Positions 33,837-42,270 of a stretch of DNA of 64,000 bases are shown here, piece by piece. How positions within the stretch are numbered: position 1 is the stretch's first letter; each line of letters starts with the position of its first letter. Below the pieces are notes generated by a model, which saw only the letters and a list, made by a program, of their open reading frames with translations, had not been told where the DNA came from and did no database searches. This DNA comes from Mesorhizobium prunaredense (GTDB lineage: Bacteria > Pseudomonadota > Alphaproteobacteria > Rhizobiales > Rhizobiaceae): the NCBI RefSeq assembly GCF_900156895.1, contig NZ_FTPD01000027.1:17997-81996 (forward strand), in the 5' to 3' direction. Both the position numbers and the translations under genes were made by a program.

Positions 33837-34613
33837 TCACACCTGCAGAATGGAAGAAACGAGAAGCTGAGTGTAGGGCGCGCGCGGATCGTCGAGCACG
33901 CGGTCGGTGAGGCCGCTTTCGACGACGCGGCCGTCCTTCATCACCATCATGCGTTGCGACAGCAGACGCGCTACCGCGAGGTCGTGGGTGACGACGATCG
34001 CCGCCAGGCCGAGATCGGTGACCAGGCCGCGCAACAGGTCGAGCAGGCGCGCCTGCACGGAAACGTCGAGGCCGCCGGTCGGCTCGTCCATGAACACCAG
34101 GCGCGGCCCGGTGACGAGGTTGCGGGCGATCTGCAGGCGCTGGCGCATGCCGCCGGAAAAGGCCCGCGGTTCGTCGTCGATACGGTCCTCGTCGATCTCT
34201 ACGCGCGACAGCCAGTCGACGGCGGTAGCGCGGATTTTGCCATAGTGGCGGTCGCCGACCGCCATCAGCCGCTCGCCGACATTGGCGCCGGCCGATACCG
34301 TCATGCGCAGCCCGTCGGCAGGGTTCTGGTGGACAAAACCCCAGTCGGTACGCATCAGGAAGCGGCGCTCGGCCTCGCTCATGCGGTAAAGCTCGCGGAA
34401 CTGGCCGTCGCGCATGCGGTAGCTGGCGGTGCCGGAGCTCGGCAGCAATCTGGTCGACAGGCAGTTGAGCAGCGTCGTCTTGCCGGATCCGGATTCGCCG
34501 ACCACCGCCAACACCTCGCCCGGCCACAGGTCGAAGCTGACGTTCTCGCAACCAATGCGCGAACCGTAGAACTTGGACAGCGCGGAAACGCGCAGCAGCG
34601 GCACGTCGCTCAT
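33837..34613 (-). CDS. phnK: C-P lyase complex ATP-binding protein PhnK
   Basis: This 258-residue ABC-type ATPase starts at the ATG at 34613, which overlaps the phnJ stop by four bases; the longer frame is phnJ in another frame. Walker A is GESGSGKTTLLNCLSTRL (about 38-55). VHQNPADGLRMTVSAGANVGERL marks PhnK, the signature is FSGGMRQRLQIARNL, and Walker B is LVFMDEPTGGLDVSVQA. PhnK docks on the PhnGHIJ core and is thought to drive the ATP-dependent step of C-P lyase. The order phnGHIJKL is the standard one. Confidence 0.96.
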   Translation of the reverse strand: MSDVPLLRVSALSKFYGSRIGCENVSFDLWPGEVLAVVGESGSGKTTLLNCLSTRLLPSSGTASYRMRDGQFRELYRMSEAERRFLMRTDWGFVHQNPADGLRMTVSAGANVGERLMAVGDRHYGKIRATAVDWLSRVEIDEDRIDDEPRAFSGGMRQRLQIARNLVTGPRLVFMDEPTGGLDVSVQARLLDLLRGLVTDLGLAAIVVTHDLAVARLLSQRMMVMKDGRVVESGLTDRVLDDPRAPYTQLLVSSILQV

Positions 34614-35503
34614 TGCGTCGGCTCCATCGTCTCGGGCGCGAGGTCGCCGCGACGGCCTTGCTCGCGCCGCTTCTCGCAATGGTCGGTATCGGAGCAGACG
34701 AACATGTGGTCACCATGGTCGTCGAGGATGACCTCGTCGAGATAGACGTTCTCGGCCGCGCACAGTGCGCAGGGCTGGTCGAAGGTCTGCACCTCGAACG
34801 GATGGTCCTCGAAGTCGAGGCTGACTACGTCGGTGAAAGGCGGCAGCGCATAGATGCGCTTTTCGCGGCCGGCACCGAACAGTTGCAGAGCCGGCGAACG
34901 GTGCATTTTCGGGTTATCGAACTTCGGCGTCGGCGACGGGTCCATCACATAGCGACCCTCGACCTTGACCGGATAGGCGTAGGTGGTGGCGATGCGGCCG
35001 TGCCGGGCGATGTCTTCGTAGAGTTTTACATGCATGAGTCCGTATTCCTCCAGCGCATGCATTTTGCGCGTTTCCGTCTCGCGCGGCTCGAGGAAGCGCA
35101 GCGGCTCGGGGATCGGCACCTGATAGACCAGCACCTGGCCCGATGTCAGCGGATGTTCGGGAATGCGGTGGCGGGTCTGGATGATGGTCGCCTTGGCCGT
35201 CTCGGTGGTGACGGCGACATTGGCGACCTTCTTGAAGAAGGCGCGGATCGAGACGGCATTGGTGGTGTCGTCGGCGCCCTGGTCGATGACCTTCAGCACA
35301 TCGTCGGGGCCGATGATCGAGGCGGTGACCTGGACGCCGCCGGTGCCCCAGCCATAGGGCATCGGCATTTCGCGTGAGGCGAACGGCACCTGATAGCCGG
35401 GAATGGCGATACCCTTGAGGATCGCGCGGCGGATCATCCGCTTGGTCTGCTCGTCGAGATAGGCGAAGTTGTAGGTGGCGATATCGGTCGGTTGTGCGGT
35501 CAT
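34610..35503 (-). CDS. phnJ: Carbon-phosphorus lyase catalytic radical-SAM subunit PhnJ
   Basis: This 297-residue enzyme cleaves the C-P bond of ribose-1-phosphonate-5-phosphate with S-adenosylmethionine and a [4Fe-4S] cluster. The diagnostic cysteines are all present: C245-x2-C248-x21-C270-x5-C276 (PCALCAAENVYL, then FVCSDTDHCEK). The conserved IPGYQVPFASREMPMPYGWG region (from about residue 34) contains the glycine thought to carry the radical. The start is the ATG at 35503, overlapping the phnI stop by four bases. Nothing suggests damage, so C-P lyase should be functional if the remaining genes lie elsewhere. Confidence 0.97.
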   Translation of the reverse strand: MTAQPTDIATYNFAYLDEQTKRMIRRAILKGIAIPGYQVPFASREMPMPYGWGTGGVQVTASIIGPDDVLKVIDQGADDTTNAVSIRAFFKKVANVAVTTETAKATIIQTRHRIPEHPLTSGQVLVYQVPIPEPLRFLEPRETETRKMHALEEYGLMHVKLYEDIARHGRIATTYAYPVKVEGRYVMDPSPTPKFDNPKMHRSPALQLFGAGREKRIYALPPFTDVVSLDFEDHPFEVQTFDQPCALCAAENVYLDEVILDDHGDHMFVCSDTDHCEKRREQGRRGDLAPETMEPTQ

Positions 35504-36612
35504 TCCGCGGCCTCCCTTTTTTCTTCCACCTTGCCGCCGTTTTCGCGGGCATCGTGCTCGGCGCGCATGCGGCGCACCAGGTCGAGCTCGGCCTGGAAGT
35601 CGACATAGTGCGGCAGCTTGAGGTGCTCGACGAAGCCGGTCGCCTGGACATTGTCGGAATGGGAGATGACGAATTCTTCGTCCTGGGCGGCGGCGACGAC
35701 ATCTTCGCCGAATTCGGTTGCACGAAGCGCGCGGTCGCACAGCGCCATGGCCATCGCCTTGCGCTCGCTCTGGCCGAAGACGAGGCCGTAGCCGCGGGTG
35801 AATTGCGGCGGCGCCTTGGCCGAGCCCTTGAACTGGTTGACCATCTGGCACTCGGTGACACGCGCAGAACCGAGCGGTACGGCGAATGGCAGCTCCGGCA
35901 CGTCGAGTTCCAGCTCGACCTCGCCGATGCGAACCTCACCGACGAACGGATGGTTGCGGGCATAGCCGCGCTGGGTGGAATAGCCGAGCGCCAGCAAAAA
36001 ACCCTCGTCGCCGCGTGACAGCGCCTGCAGGCGGATGTCGCGCGCCATTGGGAATTCCAGCGGCTCGCGGGTGATGTCGCCGGGGATATGGTCCTGCGGC
36101 ATGTCGCCATCAGGCTCGATCAGCCCTTCGCGGGCGAGGATGGCGGAGACACGCGGCATGGCGTCCGCCTCGCTAGCGCGCTGCAGCGGCGAGGCGACAT
36201 CGCCGCCCGCGGCAAGCCCGGGATCGAGCAACCTGTGCGTGTAGTCGAAGGTCGGGCCGAGGAGCTGGCCGCCGGGCAGATCCTTGTAGGTCGCCGACAC
36301 GCGCCGCTCGACCAGCATCGCGCCGGTGTCGATCGCCCTGGTGTAGCCGAAGCGTGGCAGCGTGGTGCGATAGGCGCGGATCAGGAAGATCGCCTCGATC
36401 ATGTCGCCGCGCGCCTGAACGATGGCCAGCGCCGCCAATTCGCGGTCGTAGAGCGAGCCTTCGCTCATCACCCGGTCGACGCCGAGCGCCAGTTGCTCGA
36501 CGATCTGGTCGAGGCGAAGAGCCGGCACCGAACGGTCGCCGCGGCGGCGGTCGGCGAGCAGGGCGTGGGCGTTGGCAATGGCCGCTTCACCGCCTTTTAC
36601 CGCGACATACAT
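35500..36612 (-). CDS. phnI: C-P lyase core complex subunit PhnI
   Basis: This 370-residue subunit starts at the ATG at 36612 (MYVAVKGGEAAIANAHALLA), the family's standard N-terminus. PhnI, with PhnG, H and L, transfers the phosphonate to the ribose of ATP (nucleosidase/phosphonyl-ribosyl step). GYARNHPFVGEVRIGEVE and the C-terminal FVEHLKLPHYVDFQAEL are recognisable. The gene sits one base after phnH and overlaps phnJ by four. The length matches the family. Confidence 0.95.
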   Translation of the reverse strand: MYVAVKGGEAAIANAHALLADRRRGDRSVPALRLDQIVEQLALGVDRVMSEGSLYDRELAALAIVQARGDMIEAIFLIRAYRTTLPRFGYTRAIDTGAMLVERRVSATYKDLPGGQLLGPTFDYTHRLLDPGLAAGGDVASPLQRASEADAMPRVSAILAREGLIEPDGDMPQDHIPGDITREPLEFPMARDIRLQALSRGDEGFLLALGYSTQRGYARNHPFVGEVRIGEVELELDVPELPFAVPLGSARVTECQMVNQFKGSAKAPPQFTRGYGLVFGQSERKAMAMALCDRALRATEFGEDVVAAAQDEEFVISHSDNVQATGFVEHLKLPHYVDFQAELDLVRRMRAEHDARENGGKVEEKREAAE

Positions 36613-36613
36613 A

Positions 36614-37225
36614 TCACGCCTCCATCGTCTTGATGCGCGTCGTGCGCGGCAGGCAGGCAACGCCTTCCGGGGTGGCGAGGATAATGTCGACACCACGGGG
36701 GAAACGCTGATTGTTCTGCTTCCATTGTTCGACGAAGTGGCGCGGCATCTGCGCCGGCGCGATTGTCACGGTTGTTTCGATGCCAGGACCTTCGAGCAGC
36801 AGCGGGGCCCCTGAGACGAGATCGCTCACCTGCAGGATCAGCGTCGTCGAGCGGTCGGGATAGTCCTGGGTGCCTTGTGAAAAGCCGTCGAGCGCCATCA
36901 TCTCGGCCGGCGTGGCGATCAGCGCGAAATGCGCATCGGCTGGCGTGTGGGCCAGTGGCGCGCCGGTGTGGAAGCCGAGCCAGGATTTCACCGCTGCTGG
37001 TGCCTGCAAAACGAGGTCGAGCCAGATCGGCGTGTCGTTGTCGCACAGCGCCAGCGCGATAGCACCCGCGGTGGCCGACAGTGGTGCCGGCGGGCGGGCA
37101 AAGACCGGCAGAGGCTGCAGGGTGCCGGGCCGCGCCATTGCGTCCATCACGGCGCGGAACACCGTCTGGGCGTCGAACACCGGATCGACAAAGCCGCCCT
37201 CGATCGCCTGGGTTGCGATTTCCAT
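36614..37225 (-). CDS. phnH: C-P lyase core complex subunit PhnH
   Basis: This 203-residue subunit of the PhnGHIJ core has the PhnH pattern: GGFVDPVFDAQTVFRAVMDA and MARPGTLQPL near the N-terminus, LALCDNDTPIWL, then FPRGVDIILATPEGVACLPRT at the C-terminus. It shares one base with the phnG stop (TGATG). PhnH is a pyridoxal-transferase-like fold that stabilises the complex; no separate activity is assigned. Confidence 0.95.
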   Translation of the reverse strand: MEIATQAIEGGFVDPVFDAQTVFRAVMDAMARPGTLQPLPVFARPPAPLSATAGAIALALCDNDTPIWLDLVLQAPAAVKSWLGFHTGAPLAHTPADAHFALIATPAEMMALDGFSQGTQDYPDRSTTLILQVSDLVSGAPLLLEGPGIETTVTIAPAQMPRHFVEQWKQNNQRFPRGVDIILATPEGVACLPRTTRIKTMEA

Positions 37226-37686
37226 CAGTCTTCTCCGCGTACCATGGTGAAGAAATCGACCTTCGTTGCCGCCGTCTCGGCGCGCCGCCGCTCACGTGCG
37301 CTGGCCAGTGCGGCCTGCAGCGGCGCAATGAGTTTGGTCTCGACCTCGTTGCGGCGGGTGGGATCCTGCCAGAGCGCGTCGGCGATCGCCGCCAGCTTTG
37401 CTTTCTGCTTGTCACGGCCGAGCGCGTAGCAGTGGCCGACTTCTCCCGAGGCAAGCCGCACCGTCGCGCGGGTGACCGTCGCCTCGCCGACGTTGAATGG
37501 CGCGCCGCCGCCGCCGATGCGGCCACGCACCGTGACCAGGCCGGTTTCGGGGCCGCGCAGGAGTTCTGCTTCCGAAGGCAGGCCGGCTTCGTTCCAGAGG
37601 CGGACGATATCGTTGCCGGTCGATTGCGCCAGCGTCGCCATGACGGCCTTGCGCTCAGCCTGATCGCGCGCTTCCTGTCCTCGCAT
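37225..37686 (-). CDS. phnG: C-P lyase core complex subunit PhnG
   Basis: This 153-residue subunit begins the C-P lyase operon. Two starts compete: ATG at 37695 and ATG at 37686. I chose 37686 because AAGGGA lies about nine bases before it but directly against the other. The RxxxMATLAQ region (ERKAVMATLAQSTGND), GLVTVRGRIGGGGAPFNVGE and GHCYALGRDKQKAKLAAIADAL are typical. The intergenic region upstream, shared with divergent phnF, contains a strong palindrome likely to be the PhnF operator. Confidence 0.94.
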   Translation of the reverse strand: MRGQEARDQAERKAVMATLAQSTGNDIVRLWNEAGLPSEAELLRGPETGLVTVRGRIGGGGAPFNVGEATVTRATVRLASGEVGHCYALGRDKQKAKLAAIADALWQDPTRRNEVETKLIAPLQAALASARERRRAETAATKVDFFTMVRGED

Positions 37687-37713
37687 GGTTAACATTCCCT
37701 TGCATCGAAAAAT

Positions 37714-37733
37714 TTGTCTATTGATATAGACAA
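37714..37733. promoter_or_regulatory. Candidate PhnF operator
   Basis: TTGTCTAT-TGAT-ATAGACAA is a perfect 8-bp-arm inverted repeat in the short AT-rich region between phnG and divergent phnF. It lies 28 bases before the phnG start and 43 before the phnF ATG at 37776. HutC-type GntR regulators bind sites with a TATA/AGAC centre like this. Confidence 0.65.
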
Positions 37734-37775
37734 TTATACAAATTATATCTATTTTCTAATGCGTGTCCATGACGG

Positions 37776-38561
37776 ATGGATGACAGGGCGAAAAAGATCG
37801 GGGGCAAAGAGATGATCGGTCAGCAGATGGCCAGCAGCTTGGAGCGGCGCAGCGGCGTCTCGCTATGGCGGCAGATCGCCGACCAGATCCTGCAGTCGAT
37901 CGCGGTCGGCGACTTTGCCGAGAATGCTGCGTTGCCACCCGAAGTTGCACTGGCCGAGCGCTATGGCGTCAACCGCCATACGGTGCGCAGCGCCATCGCC
38001 GCACTGGTGCAGGATGGCGTGCTCAGGGCCGAACAGGGGCGCGGCACCTTCGTGCTGTCGCGCAAGCGGCTGTCCTATCCGATCGGCGCGCGCACCCGTT
38101 TTTCGGAGGGCTTGCAAGGGCAAGCGTCGGAGCGTCGCAGCGTGCTGCTCGAAGCGGCGGTCGAGCCGGCCAGCCGGCGCGTCGCCGAAGGGCTGGGGCT
38201 TGCCAGGGGTTCTGTTGTAATACGCCTCGAGACACGCGGCGAAGCCGATGGGCAAGCGGTCTCGCGTGCCACCGGCTGGTTCGACGCGGCTCGCTTCGCC
38301 GGCATCGATGCCGCCATGGCCGAAACCGGATCGGTGACAGCCTCATTCCAGCGTTTCGGCATCGGTGACTATCTCAGGCAATCGACGGTGCTGTCGGCCC
38401 GCCACGCGGACGCCGCCGACCTTGCCGATCTCGATCTGCAGCCCGGCGCCATCGTGCTGGTCACGGTCGCCGTCAACGTCACGCCGGACGGCCAGCCGAT
38501 TCAGTTTGCCGAAACGCGGTTTCCGGCCGAGCGGGTCGAGCTCAAGTTATCGGCGCTTTAG
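37776..38561 (+). CDS. phnF: HutC/PhnF-type GntR regulator of phosphonate genes
   Basis: This 261-residue regulator (249 if the ATG at 37812 is used) has a GntR winged helix at about residues 28-95. Its core reads GVSLWRQIADQILQ, LPPEVALAERYGVNRHTVRS and AIAALVQDGVLRAEQGRGTF. A C-terminal UTRA ligand-binding domain follows, ending FAETRFPAERVEL as in PhnF. It is divergent from phnG and adjacent to the 20-bp palindrome, so it probably represses the C-P lyase operon and itself. It converges on an alcohol dehydrogenase gene with seven bases between. Confidence 0.93.
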   Translation: MDDRAKKIGGKEMIGQQMASSLERRSGVSLWRQIADQILQSIAVGDFAENAALPPEVALAERYGVNRHTVRSAIAALVQDGVLRAEQGRGTFVLSRKRLSYPIGARTRFSEGLQGQASERRSVLLEAAVEPASRRVAEGLGLARGSVVIRLETRGEADGQAVSRATGWFDAARFAGIDAAMAETGSVTASFQRFGIGDYLRQSTVLSARHADAADLADLDLQPGAIVLVTVAVNVTPDGQPIQFAETRFPAERVELKLSAL

Positions 38562-38568
38562 GTCCGGT

Positions 38569-39585
38569 TCATCCGACCTGGATGACGGCCTTGATCAGGC
38601 CGGATTTCTCATGCGCCCAGCGGGCAAGGTCGCGCGGTGTATCCGAAAGCGTCGTGCGATGGGTGATGAGTTTTGCCAGCGGCACAGCACCATCGCGGAT
38701 CGAGGCAGCGACATGGTCGAAGTCGGCGCGCAGAGCGTTGCGGCTGCCGATCAGCGTCATCTCGCGCTTGTGGAATTCGGGATCGGAAAAGACGATGTCG
38801 TCCTTGACGACGCTGACCAGGACCAGCGTCCCGCCATGCGCGACATGGGCGAAGGCTGACTGGACGGACTGGGTGTTGCCGGTGGCATCGAAAATCACGT
38901 CAAAACCTTCGCCGTTGGTCGCCTCGCGCACCAGATCGGTCGCAGACTGCCGCGAACCGTCGAGGGTGGCGAAGCCGAGTTCGCTTGCAGCAAAACCCAG
39001 CCTTTCCGCGCTCATGTCGAGCAGCGTCACGTCGAGGCCGGCGATACGGGCAAACAGCGCCGTGCCGAGGCCGATCGGCCCGGCGCCGATGACCAGAGTG
39101 CGCGCGCCGGGATCAGCCAGCGAGCGCCGCACGGCGTGCGCCCCGATCGCCAGGAATTCGACGGCGGCGGCATCGGCCAGCGACAGGCCGTTGACCGGAT
39201 AGAGATTTTGCGCCGGCACCAGGATCCGTTCGCACATGGCGCCGTCGCGGTGGACGCCGAGCACCTCGATCCTGACGCAGCAATTCGGCTTGCCTTGGCG
39301 GCAGGCGATGCATTTGCCGCAAGCGAGATACGGGTTGATGATCACCGGCTCGCCGACGGCCAGATCGACGCCTTCGCCAGCCTCGATCACGGTGCCGGAG
39401 ACCTCATGGCCCATGATGCGGGGATAGGCGAGGAACGGATGCTTGCCCTCGAAGATATGATAGTCGGTGCCGCAGATGCCGACATGACTGACCGCGACCA
39501 GCGCCCAGCCCGGCGGTGGTGTGCTCGGCGCCGGGCGGTCTTCCACAACAAGATCGCCGGGCGAACGGCAGATGACGGCTTTCAT
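38569..39585 (-). CDS. Zinc-binding alcohol dehydrogenase, sugar-acid/polyol type
   Basis: This 338-residue medium-chain dehydrogenase is the last gene of the ribose-type transporter operon. The catalytic zinc residues occur in GICGTDYHIFEGKHP and MGHEVSGTVIEAG. Four structural-zinc cysteines lie in CGKCIACRQGKPNCC, and the cofactor loop is VIGAGPIGLGTALFARI. I start at the ATG at 39585 (MKAVICRSPGDLV); 39606 is an alternative. The longer frame to 40527 is shadow of the permease. It resembles L-idonate and L-galactonate 5-dehydrogenase type enzymes, consistent with the UxaA-like dehydratase in the same locus. Exact substrate is inferred, not shown. Confidence 0.88.
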   Translation of the reverse strand: MKAVICRSPGDLVVEDRPAPSTPPPGWALVAVSHVGICGTDYHIFEGKHPFLAYPRIMGHEVSGTVIEAGEGVDLAVGEPVIINPYLACGKCIACRQGKPNCCVRIEVLGVHRDGAMCERILVPAQNLYPVNGLSLADAAAVEFLAIGAHAVRRSLADPGARTLVIGAGPIGLGTALFARIAGLDVTLLDMSAERLGFAASELGFATLDGSRQSATDLVREATNGEGFDVIFDATGNTQSVQSAFAHVAHGGTLVLVSVVKDDIVFSDPEFHKREMTLIGSRNALRADFDHVAASIRDGAVPLAKLITHRTTLSDTPRDLARWAHEKSGLIKAVIQVG

Positions 39586-39650
39586 GCTTTGATCCAGTCG
39601 GTTCATGGCACCGCCGGCCCGATCGCCGGGCCGGCGGTTGTTAAAATGGT

Positions 39651-40616
39651 CTACTTGCCGCGGCGGCGCAGGCCGTCGAAATAGACGATGACGATGATCA
39701 GCACGCCGGTAATGATGCGCTGCCAGAAGGCATTGACGTTCAAGAGATTGGCGCCGTTGTTGATGGTGGCGAGGATGAAGGCGCCGAGCAGCGGTCCGTG
39801 CACCGAGCCGACGGCGCCGAACAGCGAAGTGCCGCCGATCACCGACGAGGCGATCGCCTGCAACTCCCAGCCCTCGGCCTGCGTCGGATTGCCGATGCCG
39901 ATGCGCGAGGCAAGCAGCACGCCGACAAAAGCCGCGCACAGGCCCGACAGCGTATAGGCCATGTAGATGGTGCGCTGGACGTTGACGCCGGACAGACGCG
40001 AGGCCTCGGCGTTGGAGCCGACCGAGAACAGATATCGGCCCCAGCGGCTGTGATGCAGGAAGATGTAGGCGGGGATGCCGACCAGGATCACCATCCAGAA
40101 CAGATTGGGGACGCCGAGAAACGAGCTGCGCGAAAACAGCTGGAAGGCGTCGTTGTTGATCGAGATCGAGTTGCCGTTGGTCATCAAGAGGCCGATGCCG
40201 CGCAGCGAGGTCAGCGTCGCCAGCGTGATGATGAAGGGCGGCAGGCCCATCTTGACGATGCCGAAGCCGTGGAACATGCCGATGGCGACGCCGACCAGCA
40301 AGGTGATCAGGATGGCGAGGTAAATCGGCACGCCGGCATTGATCAGCATCGCCACGATGACGGTGGCGAAGCCAACGACGGCGCCGACGGAAAGGTCGAT
40401 ACCTCCGGTGATGATGACGAAGGTCTGGCCGACCGCCAGGATGGCGATCATCGAACCTTGCCGCAGCAGGTTCGAGATGTTGTTGGCGGAGGCGAAGCTC
40501 GGCGTCGCCACCGACAGGATGACCCACAAAAGAACCAGCAGCGCCAGCAGTGTCAGCCCGAACAGGGCGTTGTAGTTGCGTTTCGGCCTTTCGGCCGGTA
40601 TCGCCTCGGTGCTCAT
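39651..40616 (-). CDS. Ribose-type ABC transporter permease (RbsC family)
   Basis: This 321-residue CUT2 sugar permease has the RbsC signature GGIDLSVGAVVGFATVIVAML near residue 70. GLPPFIITLATLTSLRGIGLL and the cytoplasmic loop YLFSVGSNAEASRLSGVNVQR follow, then GGTSLFGAVGSVHGPLLGAFI. It overlaps the upstream ATPase stop by four bases and is followed 65 bases later by the alcohol dehydrogenase. The sugar cannot be inferred from the sequence, but the adjacent enzymes point to a deoxyhexose or L-hexose. Confidence 0.94.
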   Translation of the reverse strand: MSTEAIPAERPKRNYNALFGLTLLALLVLLWVILSVATPSFASANNISNLLRQGSMIAILAVGQTFVIITGGIDLSVGAVVGFATVIVAMLINAGVPIYLAILITLLVGVAIGMFHGFGIVKMGLPPFIITLATLTSLRGIGLLMTNGNSISINNDAFQLFSRSSFLGVPNLFWMVILVGIPAYIFLHHSRWGRYLFSVGSNAEASRLSGVNVQRTIYMAYTLSGLCAAFVGVLLASRIGIGNPTQAEGWELQAIASSVIGGTSLFGAVGSVHGPLLGAFILATINNGANLLNVNAFWQRIITGVLIIVIVYFDGLRRRGK

Positions 40617-42166
40617 ATCTGTCCTCCCGGTTTTTCTTGTTTCTCGGCCAGCGCCTGGGTCAGGATCTCCTCATGGTCGGCAGTGTGGAAACCATGAGTG
40701 GCCACCAGTTTGCCGCGCCGGAACACATGCAGCGTGTCGGCCAGTTCATAGACCTCGGGCAGGTAGGACGAGATGAGGATGATGCCGGCGCCATTGGACA
40801 AAAGCGCACTGAACAGGCGGTAGATCTCGGCCTTGGTGCCGACATCGACGCCAACTGTCGGCTCGTCGAAGATGAACAGCTTGGCGCCGTGAGCCAGCCA
40901 TTTGCCGATGACGATCTTCTGCTGGTTGCCGCCGGACAGGCTGGAGGCGAGCGCGTTGCGCGTCGGCGTCTTGATCCTGAGATTGGCGATCTGACGATCG
41001 GCCTCGGCCTTCTCCTGTGCGCTGGAGATCAGCAGATTGCTGGAGATGCGCTTGTAGATCGGCAGATTGAGATTGAGGCCGACCGGCAGGTTGAGGCAGA
41101 GGCCCTGGTCGCGGCGGCTTTCCGGCGCCAGCGCCATGCCGAGTTTTATAGCGTCATGCTCGGAGTTGACCTGAACCTGCTTGCCCTCCCAGAGAATCTG
41201 GCCGGCCGACTTGCGATGACGGCCGTAGAGCGTGGTGACGAACTCGCTGCGCCCGGCGCCGATCAGGCCGTAGAGCCCGACGATCTCGCCGGCACGGACC
41301 GTCATCGAGACATTTTCAAAACCCTTGCCGGAGAGATTTCGGGCTTCGAGGAGCGTCGCGCCCGGGGTAAAATGCTCCTTGTGATAGACTTGCTCGATCG
41401 AGCGGTTGATCATCATCTTGACCAGCTCGGCGTCGTTGGTCTCGGCGATGTTCCTGGTGCCGACAAGCGTGCCGTCGCGCAGCACCGAGACGCGGTCGGC
41501 GAGCTCGAACACCTCTTCCATGCGGTGGCTGATGTAGATGATGGTGACGCCTTCGCCCTTCAGCCGGCGGATCAGCGTGAACAGCTGGTCGGCCTCCTTG
41601 CGGGTGAGATAGGCGGTCGGTTCGTCGAAGATCAGGAATTTTGTGCCGCGCACGGTGGCGCGGGCGGCGGCGATCAGTTGCTGCTGGCCTATGGTCAGGT
41701 CACCCAGCACGACATGTGCCGGCAGATCGAAGCCGAGATCGTCGATGATCTTCTGCGCTTCCCTGACCATGGCCCGCTGCTGCAGGATGCCGAAGCGGGA
41801 ATCCTCCTCGCCGAGGAACATGTTGGCCGCGACAGTGAGATGGCGGCACAGAACGACCTCCTGATGCACGGCATTGATGCCGAGCGCCATCGCCTCATGC
41901 GGCGTCGCCAGCGCTGCCGGCTTGCCCTCCCAGATGACGTCGCCGGAGGTGCGCGGCATGACGCCGGTCAGCAGCTTGATCAGGGTGGATTTGCCGGCAC
42001 CGTTCTCGCCGACAATGGCGTGGATTTCGCTGGCCTTGAAGGCGAGGTCAATCGGCTTCAGCGCGTGCGTGCCGGGATATCGCTTCTCCAGCCCCTTGAG
42101 TTCGAGGATCGTCCTGCCCGGTTCCAGCGTTGGGGCCGGATGCAGTTCCTGCGCCGTCGACGTCAT
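40613..42166 (-). CDS. Ribose-type ABC transporter double ATP-binding protein (RbsA family)
   Basis: This 517-residue protein has two fused ATPase domains. The N-terminal domain has Walker A GENGAGKSTLIKLLTGV (about 55-71) and the RbsA-type signature LTIGQQQLIAAARATV, with Walker B LIFDEPTAYLT. The C-terminal domain has the naturally degenerate Walker A GLIGAGRSEFVTTLYG, signature LSGGNQQKIVIGKWL and Walker B FIFDEPTVGVDV. This asymmetry is normal for the family. It lies between the binding-protein and permease genes and overlaps the latter by four bases. Confidence 0.95.
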   Translation of the reverse strand: MTSTAQELHPAPTLEPGRTILELKGLEKRYPGTHALKPIDLAFKASEIHAIVGENGAGKSTLIKLLTGVMPRTSGDVIWEGKPAALATPHEAMALGINAVHQEVVLCRHLTVAANMFLGEEDSRFGILQQRAMVREAQKIIDDLGFDLPAHVVLGDLTIGQQQLIAAARATVRGTKFLIFDEPTAYLTRKEADQLFTLIRRLKGEGVTIIYISHRMEEVFELADRVSVLRDGTLVGTRNIAETNDAELVKMMINRSIEQVYHKEHFTPGATLLEARNLSGKGFENVSMTVRAGEIVGLYGLIGAGRSEFVTTLYGRHRKSAGQILWEGKQVQVNSEHDAIKLGMALAPESRRDQGLCLNLPVGLNLNLPIYKRISSNLLISSAQEKAEADRQIANLRIKTPTRNALASSLSGGNQQKIVIGKWLAHGAKLFIFDEPTVGVDVGTKAEIYRLFSALLSNGAGIILISSYLPEVYELADTLHVFRRGKLVATHGFHTADHEEILTQALAEKQEKPGGQI

Positions 42167-42224
42167 GACAATCCTCCCAGATTGGCCTCCCAGATTGGCC
42201 TCACGAGTGGCACGCGTGTAGGTC

Positions 42225-42251
42225 GTTTCCGGGGCGAAAAGCCCCGGAAAC
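42225..42251. terminator. Intra-operon stem-loop after the ribose-type binding-protein gene
   Basis: GTTTCCGGGGC-GAAAA-GCCCCGGAAAC is a perfect 11-bp stem with a five-base loop, 20 bases after the binding-protein stop and before the ATPase start. With no T tract, it more likely protects the highly expressed upstream message or partly attenuates the downstream genes. A 13-bp tandem repeat (CCTCCCAGATTGG) lies just before the ATPase. Confidence 0.75.
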
Positions 42252-42270
42252 GGTGCCCCAATGCCGGTGC

